From Bradyrhizobium sp. Arg816 (GTDB taxonomy: Bacteria; Pseudomonadota; Alphaproteobacteria; Rhizobiales; Xanthobacteraceae): a stretch of 64,000 bases of DNA. How positions within the stretch are numbered: the first letter of the stretch is position 1; every line of letters begins with the position of its first letter. The DNA lies in the NCBI RefSeq assembly GCF_029989365.1, contig NZ_JAPRAQ010000031.1, positions 28,362 to 92,361 of the forward strand, given 5' to 3'. The position numbers were made by a program, and so were the translations under genes. The notes beneath the pieces were generated by a model that ran no database searches, had not been told where the DNA came from, and was given only the letters and a program-made list of their open reading frames with translations. This document shows positions 25,322 through 33,523 of this stretch, one piece after another.

Positions 25322-25376
25322 CCTGTTTAGCGACTTATTTAACGTGGCTGCAAGCCGGCCGGCTCAAATCACCACG
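25322..25376 (-). promoter_or_regulatory. SAM-II riboswitch
   Basis: Read on the minus strand, the segment contains CGTGGTGATTTGAGCC, then GGCTTGCAGCCACGTTAAA and finally GTCGCTAAA. These are the conserved pieces of the SAM-II pseudoknot, in order and spacing. It lies about 90 bases before metZ, the usual target in alphaproteobacteria. S-adenosylmethionine binding should lower metZ expression. Confidence 0.92.
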
Positions 25377-25465
25377 GGATAAGTGATGCTCATATTCCGC
25401 AATGGCCTTTCCGTCAAGGCGTCCATCGGATAGCCGTAAAAGGCTAGTATTTCCCGCATGTCCGG

Positions 25466-26602
25466 ATGCGTTTGACCCCCGACGAGGACCCCTGGTTGAG
25501 CTTCACGGTTGCCGCCGACGCCAATGGTATCCTGCCCGACCGCATGATCGCAGCGATGGCGGAGGCAGGCCTCATCCTGCCCGCTTATGACTTCGTCGAG
25601 AGCCAGATCCAGCCGGCGAGCCTCGACCTCCGCCTCGGTGACATCGCGTATCGCGTTCGCGCCAGCTTCCTGCCCGGTCCCGGCGCGACCGTCGCCGAGC
25701 GCATCGACGAGTTGAAGCTGCACGAGTTCAGCCTCACCGATGGCGCGGTGCTGGAGACCAATTGCGTCTACATCGTGCCGCTCTTGGAAAGCCTGGCGCT
25801 GCCGCCGGAGATCGTCGCCGCCGCGAACCCGAAAAGTTCGACCGGCCGGCTCGATGTCTTCACACGCGTCATCGCCGACGGCACCCGCCGCTTCGACATG
25901 ATCGGCGCCGGCTATCACGGCCCGCTCTACGCCGAGATCAGCCCGAAGACGTTTCCGGTGCTGGTCAGCGAGGGCTCGCGCTTGAGCCAGGTGCGCTTCC
26001 GCACCGGAGATGCCATCCTCAACATCGACGAGCTCGAGGCGCTGCATGCGACCGAGCGTCTGGTCGATCTCGACGATGCTGATCTCACCGGCGGCGTCGC
26101 CGTCTCCGTCGACCTCTCCGGCGAGAAGGCCAACGGCTTCGTCGGCTACCGCGCCAAGCGCCACACCGGCGTCGTCGACGTCGACCGCCGCTCCGGCTAT
26201 GCGGTGGAGGATTTCTGGGAGCCGATCTCGGCGCGTCCCGATGGCAGCCTGATCCTCGACCCCGGCGAGTTCTACATCCTCGCCTCCAAGGAAGCCGTGC
26301 AGGTGCCGCCCGATTACGCCGCGGAGATGGTGCCGTTCGATCCCCTGGTCGGCGAGTTCCGCGTGCACTATGCCGGCTTCTTCGATCCCGGCTTCGGCTA
26401 TGCCGGCGCCGGCGGGCAGGGATCGCGCGCCGTGTTGGAAGTGCGCTCGCGCGAAGTGCCGTTCATTCTCGAGCACGGCCAGATCGTCGGCCGTCTCGTC
26501 TACGAGAAGATGCTGGCGCGCCCCGACGCGATGTACGGCCAGCGCATCGGCTCGAACTACCAGGCGCAGGGGCTGAAGCTGAGCAAGCATTTCCGGGTGT
26601 AG
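25466..26602 (+). CDS. dcd: 2'-deoxycytidine 5'-triphosphate deaminase
   Basis: This enzyme converts dCTP to dUTP for thymidylate synthesis. At 378 residues it is about twice the usual Dcd length, matching the alphaproteobacterial form with two dUTPase-like halves. Family motifs include QIQPASLDLRLG (residues about 47-58), AANPKSSTGRLDVFTR and GYHGPLYAEISP in the first half, with HYAGFFDPGFGYAG in the second. It lies divergently from the metZ leader. The ATG at 25466 is the first in frame; no strong ribosome binding site is evident. Confidence 0.92.
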   Translation: MRLTPDEDPWLSFTVAADANGILPDRMIAAMAEAGLILPAYDFVESQIQPASLDLRLGDIAYRVRASFLPGPGATVAERIDELKLHEFSLTDGAVLETNCVYIVPLLESLALPPEIVAAANPKSSTGRLDVFTRVIADGTRRFDMIGAGYHGPLYAEISPKTFPVLVSEGSRLSQVRFRTGDAILNIDELEALHATERLVDLDDADLTGGVAVSVDLSGEKANGFVGYRAKRHTGVVDVDRRSGYAVEDFWEPISARPDGSLILDPGEFYILASKEAVQVPPDYAAEMVPFDPLVGEFRVHYAGFFDPGFGYAGAGGQGSRAVLEVRSREVPFILEHGQIVGRLVYEKMLARPDAMYGQRIGSNYQAQGLKLSKHFRV

Positions 26603-26620
26603 TAATAGCCCACCCTCCGC

Positions 26621-26725
26621 TGTCATTCCCCGCGAAGGCGGGGAATCCAGTACGCCACGGCCTCTCGACTCAATCACAAGCGCCTCTGGAATACTGGATC
26701 GCCCGGTCTTCGCAGGGTGATGACA
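26621..26725. repeat. Palindromic repeat, GTCAT-ended family (copy 3, inverted)
   Basis: It begins TGTCATTCCCCGCGAAGGCG and ends GGGTGATGACA, with GAATCCAGTAC and AATACTGGATCGCCC inside. The same parts as in the copies at 1631 and 20111 appear in reverse order. It lies 18 bases after dcd. Confidence 0.7.
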
Positions 26726-26797
26726 CCGAGCTTGTGGCGTGTTGCGTCACCCCATCCGCGATGACACACTCCCGCAAAACAACGATCGGGAGCGAAC

Positions 26798-27850
26798 ATG
26801 ACCGCCGCATCAGACGCAGCACAAGAAGCGCAATGGAAGCGCTGGCGCGCGGTCGCCGACCTCTATCACGCCTACTTCACCGGCCTCATCCTCACCGTCG
26901 TCACGCGGCGCGGTACGGCGGATGCTGCCGAATTCGTCTTCCGCGTGTTTCGCCGCCAGCAGCAGGAGCGCTTCCTGCCGGGGCTCGAGAAGCTCGGTCT
27001 CAGTCATCTGCCGCCGGCGGTGGCCGCCGCGCAATATCACTATCTCTCCAACTGGATCGGCGGCGTGCATGTCGAGTACATGTATGAGAGCGACTGCAAA
27101 GCCTGGATCCGCTATCCGCCGCCGCGCTGGATCTGGAAGGGTACCGCGATCTGTGGCGTGCCGGGTGAGGTCTCGCGCGCGATGCTGCGCGGCTGGCACG
27201 CCAACAATGGCGTCGCGCTCGGCGATCTCAGGCTCGGCTTCGTCTGCACCAAGCAAAGCGTCGACGGTCAGGACGGGCTCGAAGGCTATTATCATCAGTA
27301 CGACCACCCGCTCGAGGTGGACCAGCGCCTGGTGTTCGCGCGCCATCTGGAAGCGCCATTGTTCGACGCTAAGACCGCGCCTGCCTTGCCCGTCGCGAGC
27401 TGGCCGAAGCCGCGGCTGGAAAAAGCCTACCGCAACTACGCGATGGAATATGTGCGCACCGCCGCGCCCGTCATGGTGCAATTGTTCGGCCCGGAAGACG
27501 CCGGCTATCTCCTGCATCTCACGGGCAAGCTGATCGGGATGCAGTATTTCGACGAGGTTGCAGCGGCGCTCGCAATGAGCCGCGGCGGCGCCAGCGAGTT
27601 CGCAGCGTTCCTGAATGCGCTGTTTGCCGCGCAGGATGACTCTGCCGAGACGACGGCATCGGAAGGCACGTTTGAATTTCGTCAGCAGAGCTGGAAGCTG
27701 ATGGATGACGTCGCCGACTATCATCGCGCCTGCACCAAGGTGCTGGAAGGGTTGTTCGAGGGGCTCGCTGCCGGATGCGGGCGGCACATCGGCGTGCACC
27801 TGCGCCCGACAGCGGGCGGTCGGCCGCCGCTGGTGTGGACCATTGAGTAA
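26798..27850 (+). CDS. Conserved protein of unknown function
   Basis: This 350-residue soluble protein has no signal peptide or membrane segment. I do not recognise the family. The two halves look alike: each begins with a helical stretch rich in aromatic and Ala residues (VADLYHAYFTGLILTVV; NYAMEYVRTAAPVMVQLFG). A Cys-containing core (SDCKAWIRYPPPRW, AICGVPGE, LGFVCTKQSVDGQDG) lies in the middle. The C-terminus ends in PPLVWTIE. A GGGAG ribosome binding site precedes the ATG. Codon use fits the neighbours, so it is a real gene. A distant link to amino-thiazoline carboxylate hydrolase-like proteins is only a guess. Confidence 0.6.
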   Translation: MTAASDAAQEAQWKRWRAVADLYHAYFTGLILTVVTRRGTADAAEFVFRVFRRQQQERFLPGLEKLGLSHLPPAVAAAQYHYLSNWIGGVHVEYMYESDCKAWIRYPPPRWIWKGTAICGVPGEVSRAMLRGWHANNGVALGDLRLGFVCTKQSVDGQDGLEGYYHQYDHPLEVDQRLVFARHLEAPLFDAKTAPALPVASWPKPRLEKAYRNYAMEYVRTAAPVMVQLFGPEDAGYLLHLTGKLIGMQYFDEVAAALAMSRGGASEFAAFLNALFAAQDDSAETTASEGTFEFRQQSWKLMDDVADYHRACTKVLEGLFEGLAAGCGRHIGVHLRPTAGGRPPLVWTIE

Positions 27851-28012
27851 TTCCACCACTTGAAATGCGCTGCCGCAGGGCACGCCTGCATCCGGCGCAG
27901 GAGGAATCGGCAAATGCCGTGCTAAGCCTGTCGCCGCGCCTTCCGCGCGAAGAAATTTATTGGCACACCTACGCATTGCCGCGCCGCGAATGGCCTGCGC
28001 CCGGGAGAGGAC

Positions 28013-29455
28013 ATGTCCGACATCGCCGAAATCCCGGTCGATGAACAAGAGCGTCCGTTGCCGCCGCCTCCGCGGCCGGTACGAAGCGCGCTGATGGACG
28101 GGCCGATTCTGCGCACGCTGCTCGGCCTCGCCTGGCCGAACGTGGTCGCGCTGTCGGCCGGCACCTGTGTGGTGATCGCGGAGACCTCCTATATCGGTCG
28201 GCTCGGCGTCGAGGCGCTAGCCGCAATGGCGCTGGTGTTTCCGACAGTGATCCTGACCATGACGATGTCCGGCGGGGCCATGGGCGGCGCCGTGGCGTCG
28301 GCCATTGCGCGGGCGCTCGGCGCAGGCGACCGCGAGCGCGCCGGCACGCTCGCCGCACATGCACTGCTGATCGGCATCACCTTCGGCCTCGTCTTCATGC
28401 TGGGTATGCTGATCTTCGGGCCGCGCGTTCTGGAAATGCTCGGCGGACGCGGGGATGTGCTGACGCATGCGATCGCCTACACACAGGTGTTTTTTGGCGG
28501 GGCCGTGCTGCCGTGGCTGCTCAACACCATGGCCGGCGTGTTGCGCGGCACCGGCAACATGAAGCTGCCCTCGCTGTTGATGCTGAATTCCGCGGTCATG
28601 CAGGTCGTGCTTGGCGGCACGCTGGGCCTCGGGCTCGGGCCCGTGCCGCAGTTCGGCATGCGCGGCGTCGCGGCCGGCTCGCTGATCGCCTATTCCATGA
28701 ACATCTGTGTGATGGGCTGGTACCTGTTCTCCGGCCGCGCCCGAATCGTACCGAAACTGCGCGGGCTGCGGGTCCAATGGGCGATGTTCTTCGACATCCT
28801 CAAGGTCGGCGCCATCGCCTGCTTCTCGCCGCTGCAATCGGTGCTGACGATCTCGATCTTCACCCACATGCTGGCAAAGTTCGGCACTGCGATCCTCGCC
28901 GGCTACGGCATCGGCGCGCGGCTGGAATTTTTGCTGACCTCGATCGCGTTCTCGTTCGGCATCGCCTCGGTGCCGATGATCGGCATGGCGATCGGCGCGG
29001 TGCGCATCGCGCGCGCCCGGCGCATCGCCTGGATCGCCGGTGCGAGCGCGTTCGTCGCCGTCGGCGCGCCGGCGTGCCTCGTCGCGCTGTTCCCAGATCT
29101 CTGGGTCAACATCTTCACCGACAGCGCCACCGTGCGCGCGACCAGCCATCAATATCTGTCGACGGTGGCACCATTCTACGCCTTCATCGGGCTCGCCTCG
29201 ACGATGTATTTCTCGTCGCAGGGCGCGGCGAAGGTGATCGGTCCGGTGCTGGCGCAGACCACGCGCCTGATCTACATCGCGGCGATCGGCTGGTGGCTGT
29301 CGACGCACGACGCCACCGCGCAGAGCTTCTTCTGGCTGGCCGCCAGCTCGATGGTCGTGCTCGGCCTGCTCTCGTGCTCCAGCGTGGTGCTGACACGCTG
29401 GGGGCCGCGCGAGAACAAGCCTGCGATCAGGCCGGCTCTTTCGGCTGCCGACTAA
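28013..29455 (+). CDS. MATE family efflux transporter
   Basis: This 480-residue inner membrane protein has twelve hydrophobic segments in two similar halves, starting at LLGLAWPNVVALSAGTCVVIAETSYIGRLG. It exports organic cations, drugs or metabolites using a Na+ or H+ gradient. The N-terminus has a Pro-rich cytoplasmic lead of about 30 residues. The ATG at 28013 follows GGGAGAGG. The stop codon overlaps the stop of the convergent Met/Gly-rich gene by four bases. Confidence 0.88.
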   Translation: MSDIAEIPVDEQERPLPPPPRPVRSALMDGPILRTLLGLAWPNVVALSAGTCVVIAETSYIGRLGVEALAAMALVFPTVILTMTMSGGAMGGAVASAIARALGAGDRERAGTLAAHALLIGITFGLVFMLGMLIFGPRVLEMLGGRGDVLTHAIAYTQVFFGGAVLPWLLNTMAGVLRGTGNMKLPSLLMLNSAVMQVVLGGTLGLGLGPVPQFGMRGVAAGSLIAYSMNICVMGWYLFSGRARIVPKLRGLRVQWAMFFDILKVGAIACFSPLQSVLTISIFTHMLAKFGTAILAGYGIGARLEFLLTSIAFSFGIASVPMIGMAIGAVRIARARRIAWIAGASAFVAVGAPACLVALFPDLWVNIFTDSATVRATSHQYLSTVAPFYAFIGLASTMYFSSQGAAKVIGPVLAQTTRLIYIAAIGWWLSTHDATAQSFFWLAASSMVVLGLLSCSSVVLTRWGPRENKPAIRPALSAAD

Positions 29456-29937
29456 CGGTGCCTGTGGCGGCGATGGCCGCCACCGCCGACATTGGCGAGC
29501 CGCATCAATTGCGGAATCATCGCCATCATGTCGCCGCCACTGGTGCCGCCGAGCATGCCCATGATGTCGCCGCCACCCATGCCGCTCACTCCGGTCGGCA
29601 TGTAGCCGCCACCGCCCATCGGCGTGTAGCCGCCGTAGTTGGGCGCGCCGAAGCCACCGCCGAAATTGCCGCCGCCGCCCATCATGCTGCCGAGCCCGCC
29701 GCCGCCATTGTCCATCATGCGGCTCATCATCGGACCCATGGTCTGCATCAGCATGGCGAAGCGGCGCTTGCCCATCTTCGCCTTCATCATCTCCAGCATC
29801 GGCGCCATCTGGGTCATCATGTCCTCGCCGCCGGCGCCTCCGCCGCCGAGGAACTGCGCCTTTGCCGGCGCGCTCGAGATCGAAAACAGCAGCAGCACGG
29901 CGGCTGCCTGGCAGATCACTTTATCCGCACCTCTCAT
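29452..29937 (-). CDS. Secreted methionine- and glycine-rich protein
   Basis: This 161-residue protein has a signal peptide (about residues 1-27, cut after APAKA). The mature part is low in complexity. A helical Met-rich block follows (DMMTQMAPMLEMMKAKMGKRRF, about 39-60), then Gly/Met runs such as GLGSMMGGGGNFGGGFG, and a basic His/Arg tail HRRHRHR. Met-rich and His-rich secreted proteins can bind copper or act as oxidant sinks, but no function is proven here. The start at 29937 opens the signal peptide. The 5' leader holds a long hairpin. Composition, not an ORF artefact, is the odd feature. Confidence 0.7.
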   Translation of the reverse strand: MRGADKVICQAAAVLLLFSISSAPAKAQFLGGGGAGGEDMMTQMAPMLEMMKAKMGKRRFAMLMQTMGPMMSRMMDNGGGGLGSMMGGGGNFGGGFGAPNYGGYTPMGGGGYMPTGVSGMGGGDIMGMLGGTSGGDMMAMIPQLMRLANVGGGGHRRHRHR

Positions 29938-29949
29938 GGCCTGCTCCTC

Positions 29950-29994
29950 GCGTGCGTGGCTCCGCCGGGAGAGCGGAGCCAACCGGACGCACGC
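29950..29994. promoter_or_regulatory. Two-part long hairpin before the Met-rich gene
   Basis: GCGTGCG (29950-29956) pairs with 29988-29994, and inside it TGGCTCCGC (29957-29965) pairs with 29973-29981. It lies 12 bases before the start of the Met-rich gene on the minus strand and 43 bases after the SRPBCC stop. It may be a Rho-aided terminator or a leader structure. Confidence 0.55.
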
Positions 29995-30037
29995 GGCCAT
30001 CGTTAGGGCCGGCGAGGGCAGGGCTCTGTGAGAAAGA

Positions 30038-30439
30038 TCACGCCGCCACGGCCGGGAACGCCCGGTGTATCGCGGCGACGGCGTCCCTGGTCTGCCCCTG
30101 GACGTAAGCCGCAAGCTCGTTCGGCAGCATGTCGATGATCCAGACAAGGCGGCAGCTCGTCTCGCCCTCGGCGATCACCTGCACCGAGGCGCTGTAATGC
30201 CTCAGCCGCTCGTTGTTGATGGCGTAGACCAGCCGCTGCCGCGCATCGTCGCAATCGACCAGCACCTCGCGTGCCACTGATCCATTGGCGAAGGTGACGA
30301 TGCGTGCATCGCCGTCGAGCGTGCAGGCGGTGACGAAGCCCGGCGCCAGCCGCTGAGGCAGCGCTCCGAAATCTCGTACGGCGTCCCAGACGTCGCGGGC
30401 GGGAACGGGGAGGGAAATGTCGTTGTGGATGGAGGCCAT
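30038..30439 (-). CDS. SRPBCC (START-like) family protein
   Basis: This 133-residue single-domain protein has a helix-grip fold pattern: the start MASIHNDISLPVPARDVWDAVRDFG, a middle of beta strands and a final helix with GQTRDAVAAIHRAF. The family binds hydrophobic ligands or acts as cyclase-like enzymes; the ligand is unknown. The ATG at 30439 is preceded by AGGA at good distance; a longer frame to 30484 is less likely. A palindromic repeat lies upstream between it and the VOC gene. Confidence 0.78.
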   Translation of the reverse strand: MASIHNDISLPVPARDVWDAVRDFGALPQRLAPGFVTACTLDGDARIVTFANGSVAREVLVDCDDARQRLVYAINNERLRHYSASVQVIAEGETSCRLVWIIDMLPNELAAYVQGQTRDAVAAIHRAFPAVAA

Positions 30440-30478
30440 GAAGGTGTCCTTGATTGGGAAAGTCGTCACCACAAACAC

Positions 30479-30566
30479 CGTCATTGCGAGCGTAGCGAAG
30501 CAATCCAGAGATGTTTCCGCAGAGACAATCTGGATTGCTTCGTCGCAAGAGCTCCTCGCAATGACG
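30479..30566. repeat. Palindromic repeat, CGTCATTGCGAG family (copy 1)
   Basis: It begins CGTCATTGCGAG and ends with its complement. The inner GCGAAGCAATCCAGA pairs with TCTGGATTGCTTCGT. A closely similar element is at 50850. It lies between two minus-strand genes. Confidence 0.8.
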
Positions 30567-30577
30567 GAGGAGAGAGC

Positions 30578-30937
30578 TCACACACAAACCGCCTCGATGT
30601 TGTTGCCATCGGGATCAATCAGGAACGCCGCGTAGTAGGTCGGGCTATAGTCCTTGCGCGGGCCGGCGCCGCCATTGTCGCGGCCGCCGCTCTTCAGGCC
30701 CTCGCTGTGGAATGCCTTGACCGCGTCATGGTCCTTGGCGCGGAAGGCGATATGCGCGCCGTCGGCCTTGCGTCCCTTGTTCAGGTGCAACCAGAGCGCC
30801 GGCTCGCCCTTCGGCCCGAAGCCCCCATAGCCGTCGCCGCTGGAGCACAGGGCGTAGCCGAGCGGGGCCAGCACCGCGGTGTAGAAGCGCGTGGCGGCGT
30901 CGAGGTCGGCAACACGCAGTCCGATATGGTCGTACAT
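30578..30937 (-). CDS. VOC family protein (glyoxalase/dioxygenase fold)
   Basis: This 119-residue protein has two beta-alpha-beta-beta-beta modules. It starts MYDHIGLRVADLDAATRFY, has HIAFRAKDHDAVKAFH in the middle and ends YYAAFLIDPDGNNIEAV, with His and Glu residues typical of the metal site. Members include glyoxalases, resistance proteins and ring-cleavage enzymes. The ATG at 30937 is better placed after the GGAGACG than the one four codons upstream. It lies next to the AraC regulator gene, which may control it. Confidence 0.82.
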   Translation of the reverse strand: MYDHIGLRVADLDAATRFYTAVLAPLGYALCSSGDGYGGFGPKGEPALWLHLNKGRKADGAHIAFRAKDHDAVKAFHSEGLKSGGRDNGGAGPRKDYSPTYYAAFLIDPDGNNIEAVCV

Positions 30938-30992
30938 GATCGTCTCCATTGCAAAGCGCGCCGCAACTGGCGCGCGCCGGAGACGACCCTAT

Positions 30993-31832
30993 TCAGTTGA
31001 GGGTCGCGCGCTCTTGGAGAATCTTGCGCTCGCCCTTCGATGCCTGCCGGAACTTCGTCGGCGACACGCCGGCGGCGCGATGGAAGGTGCGGACGAAATT
31101 GGAGAGATCGCCGAAGCCGACGTCATAGGCGACGTCGGTGACCGCGATGTCATCATCTGTCAGCAGCCGCGCCGCGTGGCGTAGCCGCGAGCGCACCAGA
31201 TATTGATGCGGGGTGACGCCGAGCACGGCCGAGAACAGCCGCAGGAAATGGAACGGGCTGAGGCCCGCCTGCCGCGCCGCCTGTTCGAGATCGACCTCGG
31301 CATGCGAGTTGGCGTCGATCCACAGCGCCGCTTCGACCGCGCGGCGGCGGTCGCGTGCGGTGGGCGTGGCCGGCTTCCGCGCCTTGCCCGAGACGACATC
31401 GACGAAGCGGCCGGCCAGAATTTGACCGACCTCGTCGAGACCGAGGTCGCTGTTGCCATCTGCGGCCGTCTGGGCGAGTTCGCCCAGCACCATCAGCTCG
31501 GGCAGCGGCGGTGTCGCGCCGACCTGCCAGATCTCGCGCCGTCCCCCGAGGGCATTGACCATGTCTTCGCTGAAGAAGAAGCCCAGGCAGACGTCGCCGC
31601 TGACATGCTCATGCGTGCAAGTGTATTCCTCGCGGGGAGCGCCGACCAGCATCGAGCCCGCCACCAGCTCGAAGAAGCCGGCGCGGCACTGGCAGCCGAA
31701 GCTGCCGGAGCGGACATAGGCAATGGAATGGCCGGTGCGGCACTCCGCGAACGGTTTGTCGTCCGGTCCCGCATCGCAGCGAAACTCGGAGACGATGATC
31801 GATTGCGTGGTCAGCAGCGTGGTCGCGTCCAT
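30993..31832 (-). CDS. AraC family transcriptional regulator
   Basis: This 279-residue regulator has an N-terminal sensing region of cupin type that contains several Cys and His residues (HSIAYVRSGSFGCQCRAG, TCTHEHVSGDVCLGF). The C-terminal double helix-turn-helix contains AARQAGLSPFHFLRLFSAVLG and DVAYDVGFGDLSNFVRTFHRAAG. The Cys/His pattern could bind metal or sense oxidants. The start at 31832 has an AGGTGG site. Downstream on the same strand are the VOC and SRPBCC genes. Confidence 0.88.
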   Translation of the reverse strand: MDATTLLTTQSIIVSEFRCDAGPDDKPFAECRTGHSIAYVRSGSFGCQCRAGFFELVAGSMLVGAPREEYTCTHEHVSGDVCLGFFFSEDMVNALGGRREIWQVGATPPLPELMVLGELAQTAADGNSDLGLDEVGQILAGRFVDVVSGKARKPATPTARDRRRAVEAALWIDANSHAEVDLEQAARQAGLSPFHFLRLFSAVLGVTPHQYLVRSRLRHAARLLTDDDIAVTDVAYDVGFGDLSNFVRTFHRAAGVSPTKFRQASKGERKILQERATLN

Positions 31833-31928
31833 GCCACCTATCTAGGCATGATCCGGACAAGTGTGTAGCGGTTGTCCAACAAGATCATGCCTAAAAAAAC
31901 GGAGCTAAAGTGCGATCGAGATCGCGCC

Positions 31929-32507
31929 TTAGCTGGAGGGCCTCGGTGGGGCAACGGGCAGCAGCACCTCGAACAGCGTCTTGCTCGCGACCGGATGCGC
32001 GCCCTCGAGCGCCAGCAGCCGCCGCTTGGAGATCACCCCGCCGTCAGGCGAGAGCCGGTCGGCGTAATTGCCGGCCTCCAGCACCCGGTGGCAGGGCACG
32101 ATCAGCATGTAGGGATTTTTGGCGATCGCCTGCGCCACCGAATGCGCGGCGCCGGAGGCGCCCAGCGCCTTGGCGATCTCGTGATAGGTGCGCGTCTCCC
32201 CGCGCGGAATGGCGCAGGCGGCTTCATAAACGCGCCGGTGGAAGCCGGGCACGCCGCCGGCGTCCAGGCTGACCTCGGAAAAATCAGGGTCGCCGCCCTG
32301 CAGAAGGCCCACGATGCCCTCGATCGCAAGCTCGGCATTCAGCGGAGGCTGCTGCTCGCGCGCCTCGGGATGGACCGCGAAAATCCGGCGGCGGGTGTCG
32401 ATCTCCCGCGCCTCCGGCAATTGCACGGCAACCACACCGGTGCTGCTCCAGATGATGCCGCAGCGCCCTATGGCCGTGTTGAATATCGCGTAGCCACGCC
32501 CCACCAT
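31929..32507 (-). CDS. ogt: Methylated-DNA--protein-cysteine methyltransferase
   Basis: This suicide repair protein removes the alkyl group from O6-methylguanine to its own cysteine. The active site VPCHRVLEAG (Cys about residue 147 with this start) and the helix-turn-helix ETRTYHEIAKALG are present. The 192-residue form has one domain and lacks the Ada N-terminal part, so it is Ogt-like. The ATG at 32507 was chosen; an open frame to 32621 has no family resemblance at its start, and the site before 32507 is only fair. Confidence 0.88.
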   Translation of the reverse strand: MVGRGYAIFNTAIGRCGIIWSSTGVVAVQLPEAREIDTRRRIFAVHPEAREQQPPLNAELAIEGIVGLLQGGDPDFSEVSLDAGGVPGFHRRVYEAACAIPRGETRTYHEIAKALGASGAAHSVAQAIAKNPYMLIVPCHRVLEAGNYADRLSPDGGVISKRRLLALEGAHPVASKTLFEVLLPVAPPRPSS

Positions 32508-32678
32508 GCACACGCCCCACTCAGTGCACGTCTCCCCAGACGCGTGATCATAACACCGCCACAATCCGGCGCACCCAAAATCTTGCCAGGACGTTAACAT
32601 CCGTCCGGCTGACCGCGCCAAAGCGCTTGGCGAGGGACGCCGTCTCGGCTAATCAGGGTTGGCGTGAGACGCGCATTC

Positions 32679-32752
32679 GCGGGCGTAGTTCAATGGTAGA
32701 ACGGCAGCTTCCCAAGCTGCATACGAGGGTTCGATTCCCTTCGCCCGCTCCA
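32679..32752 (+). tRNA. tRNA-Gly (anticodon CCC)
   Basis: A 74-base cloverleaf: acceptor GCGGGCG pairs with CGCCCGC. The D arm contains AGTTCAATGGTAGAA, the anticodon stem GCAGC/GCTGC closes the loop TTCCCAA with anticodon CCC, and the T arm reads GAGGGTTCGATTCCCTTC. The CCA end is encoded. An A/T run ending in seven T follows at once, which may end transcription. Confidence 0.96.
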
Positions 32753-32818
32753 ATTTTTTTGCCGATGGGCGTCTTACGGCAGCAAGCCAGCTCACCCATT
32801 GCGCCGCCGACCTTGAGA

Positions 32819-33523
32819 TCATGCCTCTCGAAAGGCTTTCGGGAAGGTCGTGTCTGCCGAGAGGTCAAGCTCCAGCAGCGTGTTGCCATGGTCGGCAATC
32901 GCCCCGACCGTAAAAGCACCCCACGCCAGTACTGTGAGCCGAGCTTGATCGTTGATCGGATTGACCGGCTGCACCGCGGGGTTGAACGTTTCGTGCAGAT
33001 GAAACGCGACCGGATCGACCAATTTTCGGTCGAGGCCCGTAACTGCAAGATCAATCCTGAACCATCCCGGCCGCACGTCGGAAGGTTGGACGGTAGCCGA
33101 CAGGCGTAGGCCATTCTTGGCTGCCTCTCTGCCGAACTGGCCTTTGTTCTTGTCCTCCGGGTCTTCAATCGGCATTTGTGGAGCGTGCCTGGTTGTTACG
33201 GACGGAGCCAGGATTGCCATCTTCGGGGCCGCAATTTCTGTTTGTCTGGATTTCAGCTCCTCCGTTGCTGCGGCAACATCTTGAACGCTTCTTTTGACCG
33301 CTGAGATCTCCGCCGTAATCCCCCCGGGGAGAACGACTTTGGTCAAGCGGTCTCGGAAGATCAGGACGACCCCGATTACGACCGCGAGTCCCAGCAGAAA
33401 CTTCGTGCTCTCGTCGGCGGTGATCTTGATGGCGCCGAACATATTGAGAATGCCAAGCGCGAGACACACGATCGCGATTATCCAAAGCCCTGCACTGACG
33501 ATGGCGTCCGAATTGGTGGGCAT
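32819..33523 (-). CDS. Membrane-anchored pYEATS-domain protein
   Basis: This 234-residue protein has two N-terminal membrane helices (about 10-30 and 38-55) and a short coiled-coil-like segment (KRSVQDVAAATEELKSRQTE). The C-terminal domain (about 135-230) has FHLHETFNP, LAWGAFTVGAI and LLELDLS, the pattern I know from prokaryotic YEATS (pYEATS) domains. These are beta-sandwich binding domains reported in bacterial signalling or conflict-type contexts. The start MPTNSDAIVS at 33523 directly precedes the first helix; a longer frame to 33724 is doubtful. Base composition is lower in GC than its neighbours, and it lies beside tRNA-Gly, suggesting acquisition. Confidence 0.65.
   Translation of the reverse strand: MPTNSDAIVSAGLWIIAIVCLALGILNMFGAIKITADESTKFLLGLAVVIGVVLIFRDRLTKVVLPGGITAEISAVKRSVQDVAAATEELKSRQTEIAAPKMAILAPSVTTRHAPQMPIEDPEDKNKGQFGREAAKNGLRLSATVQPSDVRPGWFRIDLAVTGLDRKLVDPVAFHLHETFNPAVQPVNPINDQARLTVLAWGAFTVGAIADHGNTLLELDLSADTTFPKAFREA

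Noticed and set aside
32627..33109. An open frame of 160 codons beginning before and reading through tRNA-Gly
   Set aside because: It covers a clear tRNA and then runs antisense to the pYEATS gene; no family pattern.
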